Source: Pseudomonadota bacterium
Lineage (GTDB): Bacteria; Pseudomonadota; Alphaproteobacteria; Caulobacterales; Caulobacteraceae
NCBI GenBank assembly: GCA_023416055.1
Contig: JAEZIH010000162.1
Location: forward strand, 1 to 15,793
Direction: 5' to 3'
DNA length: 15,793 nt
The position numbers were made by a program, and so were the translations under genes. A model generated the notes under the pieces. It was not told the origin of the DNA. It searched no databases and was given only the letters and a program-made list of their open reading frames with translations. Shown piece by piece: positions 12,409-15,793 of this stretch (positions are counted from its first letter, which is position 1; every line of letters begins with the position of its first letter).

Positions 12409-14543
12409 GCGCCGACGCTTTCGCGCACCTCCAGCCACGCCCCGACAATGTGATAGAGCGAGCTCGCCGGAGCGGGTTCGGCTATGAAGCCGCCATCCGG
12501 CTCCTGCTTGTCGCGCCATAGGCCCGTCGGCTCCAGATAGGCCTGCAACCCCCTGAGGGCCTGGGCGGCGTGGTCCGTCCGGCCCATGATCACCGCCGCC
12601 TTGATCCGCTCGGTCTGCGGCCACAGCCGCGCGCGGGCGGATCGCACGCCGAGGCTGTCGTCCAGCTCGTCGATGGCGACGCCGCGCGAGGCGCTGAGCC
12701 CCCGCAGGCCGACGTCGTACAGGCGCCGCGCCGTCGCGAGGACGCCGTCATCGCCCCGCGCCCGGCCCCAGCGGGTCAGCAGCCAGGCCCATTCGAACTG
12801 GTGCCCGGGCTCGACCAGCCGGCCCGCGTCGCCACCGGCCGGACGCCAGTCGGCATCGAAGAATTCGCGCAGGAAGCCGCCCTCGGCATCGATAAAGGCC
12901 CGCTGCGCCAGCTCCACGATGGCGTCGGCCATGGCCGTCCAGACGCCGCCCGGCTCCAGCGCCTCCCAGGCCATGCAGGCCTCGAGCAGGTGCATATGGG
13001 CGTTGGCCTGATAGGGGTGGGCCGCGTCCTCTCGCCAGCCGCCGCCGGGCAGGGCCAGCCGGGCCAGCGCCTCTCTCAGGGCATGGGCGCGGCCCGCGGC
13101 CTGGGGAGCGACGCCCGCTTCGGACGCCGCCGCCCAGGCCAGCAGGGCGAAGGCCTGGTCATACAGCGAGGCGGTGTCGTCGAGCACGTCGCCCGCGGGC
13201 GAGACACGGGTGCGGTACAGGCCGTCCGGGCGGCGGTTGGTGATCTCGAAGCGGTCCAGCCCGTCCTGCACCAGACGACGCCAGGGCCCCTGCCAACCCA
13301 TGCGGCCGGCGACGCTGTAGACCCAGGCCTGGCGCATCTGCACACGGGCTCTTCGGAAGTCGCCGACGGGCCGTCCGTCGGCGTCGATAGCCTCGTGGAA
13401 GGCGCCGTCGTCGGCGACGCCCGTGGTGGCCCACAGCGGCAGGGCGTTGAACCGCATCCAGCGGTCGAACTCCGCCGCCCTGGCGTCAAGCGAGACCTCC
13501 TCGCCGGGGCCGCCCCGCACGTGTCCGGGCGAGAGCACGCGCAGGCGCTCGACAAGGCCCTTCACCTCCTGCGACCGGCTGAGATGGCAGACAAGCACGG
13601 CGTCCGGTTCGGCGATTATGGCCAGGTCGCTCACCCCCGCGGTGGCGATGACCATGCCCTCGGCGGCCCGGACCAGATTGGCCCCGTCCCCGTCGCCGCC
13701 GATCCACAGGCCGCGGCCGGCGCCGCCCGCGGCGGCCACCGCGTCCCACGCCCCCAGATCCGACCAGCCGAATTCGACCGGCAGAACGGAGACCCGGTCG
13801 CTCTTCTCCATGACCGCGTAGTCGATGGAGATGCGGGGAGCCTCGAGAAAGGCCGCGCCAAGCTCCAGCGTCGCCGCGCCGCCCTCCGGCAGCGCCGCCA
13901 AGGCCGCCTCCGCCACCCCGGCCGCAAGGGCGCGCAGTTCGGCGAGCAGAATGTCGGCGCGGACGACGAAATTGCCGCTGTTCCAGAGATAGCCCTCGGC
14001 CACATAGGCGCGGGCGCGACGTCGGTCCGGCTTTTCGACGAACCGCCGCACCGGGGCCAGGCCCGGCCCCTCCGGCTGGATGTAGCCATAGGCGGACGAG
14101 GGTTCGCTGGGGCGGATGCCGAAGGTCACGATACGCCCCTCCGCCGCAGCCCTTGCACCCTCGAGCACCGAGGCGCGGAAGCCTTCCGCATCGGGGATGT
14201 GATGGTCCGAGGCCACGAACAGCGCCAGGGCCTCGGGATCCTGCCGCGCGATCCAGGCCGCCGCCGCGGCGATCGCCGGCGCCGAGTCGCGGCCCGCCGG
14301 CTCGACCAGCAGGACGGCGTCCAGGTCGCCGAGCTGCTCGCGGATCGACAGGGCATGGTCGCGGCCGGCGACCACGACCACGCGTCCGCCGCCCTCGGTC
14401 AGCGGACCGACCCGCGCCAGGGTCTCCTGGAACAGCGAGTGCTCTCCGGCCAGGCTGAGGAACTGCTTGGGGCGCTGTTCGCGCGAGGCCGGCCACAGCC
14501 GGGTGCCTGCGCCGCCGCACAGGATCACCGGATAGATCGCCAT
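12405..14543 (-). CDS. manC: Mannose-1-phosphate guanylyltransferase fused to AGE-type isomerase
   Basis: 712 residues in two enzymes. Residues 1 to about 345 are a GDP-mannose pyrophosphorylase: LCGGAGTRLWPASRE at 8-22, PKQFL at 25-29, a VASDHHI metal site, a FVEKPDR motif, WNSGNF, and IDYAVMEKSDRV with WSDLGAWDA. Residues about 355-708 are an N-acylglucosamine 2-epimerase (AGE) type alpha/alpha barrel: RWMRFNALPLWATTG, DDTASLYDQAFALLAWA, YQANAHMHLLEACMAWEA, EPGHQFEWAWLL, LWPQTERIKAAV and SSLYHIVGAW, with histidines typical of the active site. In alphaproteobacteria the AGE fold is used for mannose-6-phosphate isomerases, so the protein may catalyse the first and last steps from fructose-6-phosphate to GDP-mannose; a separate phosphomannomutase is needed. 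Common bifunctional ManC/AlgA proteins use a cupin isomerase domain instead. The ATG at 14543 has GGGGGAGG seven bases upstream. The product would feed surface polysaccharide. Confidence 0.92.
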   Translation of the reverse strand: MAIYPVILCGGAGTRLWPASREQRPKQFLSLAGEHSLFQETLARVGPLTEGGGRVVVVAGRDHALSIREQLGDLDAVLLVEPAGRDSAPAIAAAAAWIARQDPEALALFVASDHHIPDAEGFRASVLEGARAAAEGRIVTFGIRPSEPSSAYGYIQPEGPGLAPVRRFVEKPDRRRARAYVAEGYLWNSGNFVVRADILLAELRALAAGVAEAALAALPEGGAATLELGAAFLEAPRISIDYAVMEKSDRVSVLPVEFGWSDLGAWDAVAAAGGAGRGLWIGGDGDGANLVRAAEGMVIATAGVSDLAIIAEPDAVLVCHLSRSQEVKGLVERLRVLSPGHVRGGPGEEVSLDARAAEFDRWMRFNALPLWATTGVADDGAFHEAIDADGRPVGDFRRARVQMRQAWVYSVAGRMGWQGPWRRLVQDGLDRFEITNRRPDGLYRTRVSPAGDVLDDTASLYDQAFALLAWAAASEAGVAPQAAGRAHALREALARLALPGGGWREDAAHPYQANAHMHLLEACMAWEALEPGGVWTAMADAIVELAQRAFIDAEGGFLREFFDADWRPAGGDAGRLVEPGHQFEWAWLLTRWGRARGDDGVLATARRLYDVGLRGLSASRGVAIDELDDSLGVRSARARLWPQTERIKAAVIMGRTDHAAQALRGLQAYLEPTGLWRDKQEPDGGFIAEPAPASSLYHIVGAWLEVRESVGA

Positions 14544-14563
14544 CGCCTCGCCTCCCCCTTCGC

Positions 14564-14579
14564 CTCCCCCGCCGGGGAG
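14564..14579 (-). promoter_or_regulatory. Leader hairpin covering a second ribosome-binding-like sequence upstream of manC
   Basis: On the minus strand CTCCCC, a four-base loop and GGGGAG form a 6-bp GC stem. Its 3' arm is part of GGGGGAGG (14563-14570), a copy of the ribosome binding site proper at 14551-14558. The two copies belong to a 10-base direct repeat (CGCCTCCCCC on the plus strand, at 14549-14558 and 14561-14570). Only the outer copy is in the stem. Confidence 0.35.
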
Positions 14580-14609
14580 CGACCATCGGGCGTCGTTCCT
14601 ACACGCCGC

Positions 14610-14639
14610 ATCCTAACAGTTGCCTCCCGCCGCGCCCAA
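14610..14639 (-). promoter_or_regulatory. Candidate promoter of the manC fusion gene
   Basis: On the minus strand TTGGGC (14634-14639) and TAGGAT (14610-14615) are 18 bases apart. The -10 matches the TATAAT consensus at four of six bases and the -35 is weaker. The leader would be about 60 bases and would contain the hairpin at 14564-14579. Confidence 0.3.
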
Positions 14640-14659
14640 GCGGCCCGGGTCGACCCATT

Positions 14660-15226
14660 TCAGTCCGCGGGGACGACGGCGACGATCGGCTCCGGCTCGC
14701 GCCAGGCCGCTGCGGGGTTAAGGGCCGCGGTCGCCTCCAGGAAGCTGCCCGGCTTCATCGAAGGCTCGGGCGCGGTGTGCAGGCCGACCACCCGGGCGAG
14801 GTCGGCGATGAAGCTGATGCAGTTGCGCCGCCTCAGGTCGTAGACCGAGCCCTCGGGCGAATTCCACCACTCGGCCCGGGCCTTCAGGGCGTGCCAGGTC
14901 ACATCGTCCACGGTAACCTGCAGGAAGGGCCGCCCCTCATCGACGTAGCGGGCGTCCGGCGCGGTCACCACGCCTTCGCCGCGGACGAACAGCAGCTGCG
15001 GCCCGGGGCTCTTCGCGGTGAAGCCGGCGGACCAGTCGACCGGCTCGCCGGTGGCGTCGAGCGCCCCTTCGGCGTGCACATAGGCGTGTGGAAACAGCAG
15101 GTAGCCGCCGCGCACCCGGGCGCCGGGATGGGCGTAGAAGGTCACCGTCACCTCGGCCCAGGCCTGACCGGCGGTCAGCGCCAGCAACAGGGCGGGCCCG
15201 AGGGCGCGGAATAGTCTGCGGATCAT
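14660..15226 (-). CDS. Secreted protein, possibly a permuted NlpC/P60-like fold
   Basis: 188 residues from the ATG at 15226, which has GGAGG four bases upstream. The N-terminus MIRRLFRALGPALLLALTAG is a clear signal peptide, with likely cleavage after AWA at AWA|EV, so the mature protein is periplasmic or secreted. The mature part has an early histidine in LLFPHAYVHAEG and a later cysteine in RRRNCISFIADLARVVGL. A histidine before a cysteine in this arrangement recalls the circularly permuted papain-like families related to NlpC/P60, where the NC motif begins a helix. That would suggest a cysteine hydrolase or a non-catalytic relative, but I cannot name the family with certainty. It lies upstream of manC on the same strand with 116 bases between. 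The frame is open to 15277, but the signal peptide and ribosome binding site favour the inner ATG. Confidence 0.75.
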   Translation of the reverse strand: MIRRLFRALGPALLLALTAGQAWAEVTVTFYAHPGARVRGGYLLFPHAYVHAEGALDATGEPVDWSAGFTAKSPGPQLLFVRGEGVVTAPDARYVDEGRPFLQVTVDDVTWHALKARAEWWNSPEGSVYDLRRRNCISFIADLARVVGLHTAPEPSMKPGSFLEATAALNPAAAWREPEPIVAVVPAD

Positions 15227-15276
15227 GCGGCCTCCGGACGACGCCCCAGTGTGCGGTCCCCGCCCCCGAACGTGCA

Positions 15277-15305
15277 AGGGCCGCCGGGGATGCCCCGACG
15301 GCCCT
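15277..15305 (-). terminator. Hairpin terminator after the sugar transporter gene
   Basis: AGGGCCG[T]CGGGG, loop CAT, and the matching arm form a 13-bp stem on the minus strand. The eighth pair is a U-G wobble in minus-strand RNA but an A-C mismatch in plus-strand RNA, so the structure suits minus-strand transcription. It lies 23 bases beyond the TAG of the transporter gene. The following T-run is short, so termination may be imperfect. Confidence 0.65.
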
Positions 15306-15328
15306 GCCCTGTCCCTAAGGACCTTACC

Positions 15329-15793
15329 CTAGTGCGGCGAGGGCTTGGCCACCACGTCCGCCTCCCGCGGCGCCGAGCGGGCGCAGGCGAGCGCGAAGAC
15401 GGTCAGCAGCACATAACCGGCCAGCGGCACGTAGAAGGCCGGATTGAACAGGGCCGCGGCGTCGTCGACGATCCGGCCGGCGATGTAGGGCAGCACGGCC
15501 CCGCCGACGATGGCGGTGCACAGCAGGCCCGAGGTGGCCGAGGCCGGAGCGCCCGAACGCTCCAGCGTCAGGGTGAAGATGGTCGGGAACATGATCGAGT
15601 TGAAGAAGCCCACGGCGATGGCCGCATAGGCCGCCGTTTCGCCCGAGGTCTGGGTCACGACCAGGCACAGCAGGGCGGCGATGGCGGTGTTCACCGTGAG
15701 CAGCAGGCCGGCGCGGACGCGGGTCAGCAGCAGGGCGCCGATGAAGCGGCCGACCATGGCCCCGCCCCAGTACAGGCTGACCATGCGGCCGGC
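15329..15793 (-). CDS. FHS-type (FucP-like) sugar MFS transporter, C-terminal part
   Basis: The frame runs off the right edge, so only about 154 C-terminal residues are visible. They begin AGRMVSLYWGGAMVGRFIGA, a motif typical of the second half of fucose/glucose/galactose permeases (FucP, GluP; FHS family) of the major facilitator superfamily. Several hydrophobic helices follow: AGLLLTVNTAIAALLCLVV, an AYAAIAVGFFNSIMFPTIFT segment, LLCTAIVGGAVLPYIAGRI, and a last YVPLAGYVLLTVFALACA. The FFNSIMFPTIF and GGAVLPYIAGRIVD segments are also familiar from this family. It should be an inner-membrane proton/sugar symporter; the substrate cannot be read. The tail is short and hydrophilic. A hairpin terminator follows the stop. 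The Met at 15784 is internal, not the start. Confidence 0.87.
   Translation of the reverse strand, partial: AGRMVSLYWGGAMVGRFIGALLLTRVRAGLLLTVNTAIAALLCLVVTQTSGETAAYAAIAVGFFNSIMFPTIFTLTLERSGAPASATSGLLCTAIVGGAVLPYIAGRIVDDAAALFNPAFYVPLAGYVLLTVFALACARSAPREADVVAKPSPH

Noticed and set aside
14647..14656. GGGTCGACCC palindrome just beyond the stop of the 14660 gene
   Set aside because: It could form a short stem, but it has no loop and no T-run, so it is not a convincing terminator. Such ten-base palindromes are expected by chance in GC-rich DNA.
12570..14843. A plus-strand open frame of about 750 codons
   Set aside because: It is antisense to the guanylyltransferase fusion, is rich in arginine, glycine and proline, has no recognisable motif and crosses the end of the next gene.

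Overview
The window is high-GC, gene-dense DNA that looks chromosomal and fits an alphaproteobacterium. Caulobacterales (Brevundimonas, Caulobacter or Phenylobacterium type) is my best guess. It rests on the GTG-rich starts, the RTX metalloprotease, the GDP-mannose enzyme carrying an AGE-type isomerase domain, and a legionaminic acid pathway of the kind known from flagellin glycosylation in this order. It is an inference, not a taxonomic result. No rRNA, tRNA, insertion sequence, CRISPR array or phage gene was seen.

Layout. Positions 1-3158 (minus) hold most of a secreted serralysin-type (M10) metalloprotease with many RTX calcium-binding repeats; its C-terminus lies beyond the left edge. Next comes a PPP-type metallophosphatase (3293-4129, minus). 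Positions 4227-10323 (minus) are a six-gene operon read in the order legB, legC, legG, legI, legH, ptmE. Each gene overlaps the next by exactly four bases (ATGA or GTGA). A PDZ/M48 metalloprotease (10406-11446, plus) diverges from legB and converges on legF (11450-12139, minus). A 49-codon gene with a strong ribosome binding site (12259-12408, plus) lies between legF and a mannose-1-phosphate guanylyltransferase fused to an AGE-type isomerase (12405-14543, minus). The window ends with a secreted protein that may have a circularly permuted NlpC/P60 fold (14660-15226, minus), a hairpin terminator, and the C-terminal part of an FHS-type sugar transporter (15329 to the right edge, minus).

How the genes work together. 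PtmE would make a GDP-activated amino sugar from glucosamine-1-phosphate or its N-acetyl form. LegB (4,6-dehydratase), LegC (aminotransferase) and LegH (N-acetyltransferase) turn GDP-GlcNAc into a GDP-2,4-diacetamido-trideoxyhexose. LegG removes GDP and epimerises C2, LegI condenses the sugar with phosphoenolpyruvate to give legionaminic acid, and LegF makes CMP-legionaminic acid, the donor for protein or surface glycosylation. The nucleotide-sugar core is complete here, but no nonulosonic acid glycosyltransferase or flagellin lies in the window. The GDP-mannose enzyme is a second nucleotide-sugar supply, probably for surface polysaccharide. No stretch longer than about 265 bases lacks a gene, and the longest shrinks to about 120 if the small ORF at 12259 is real.
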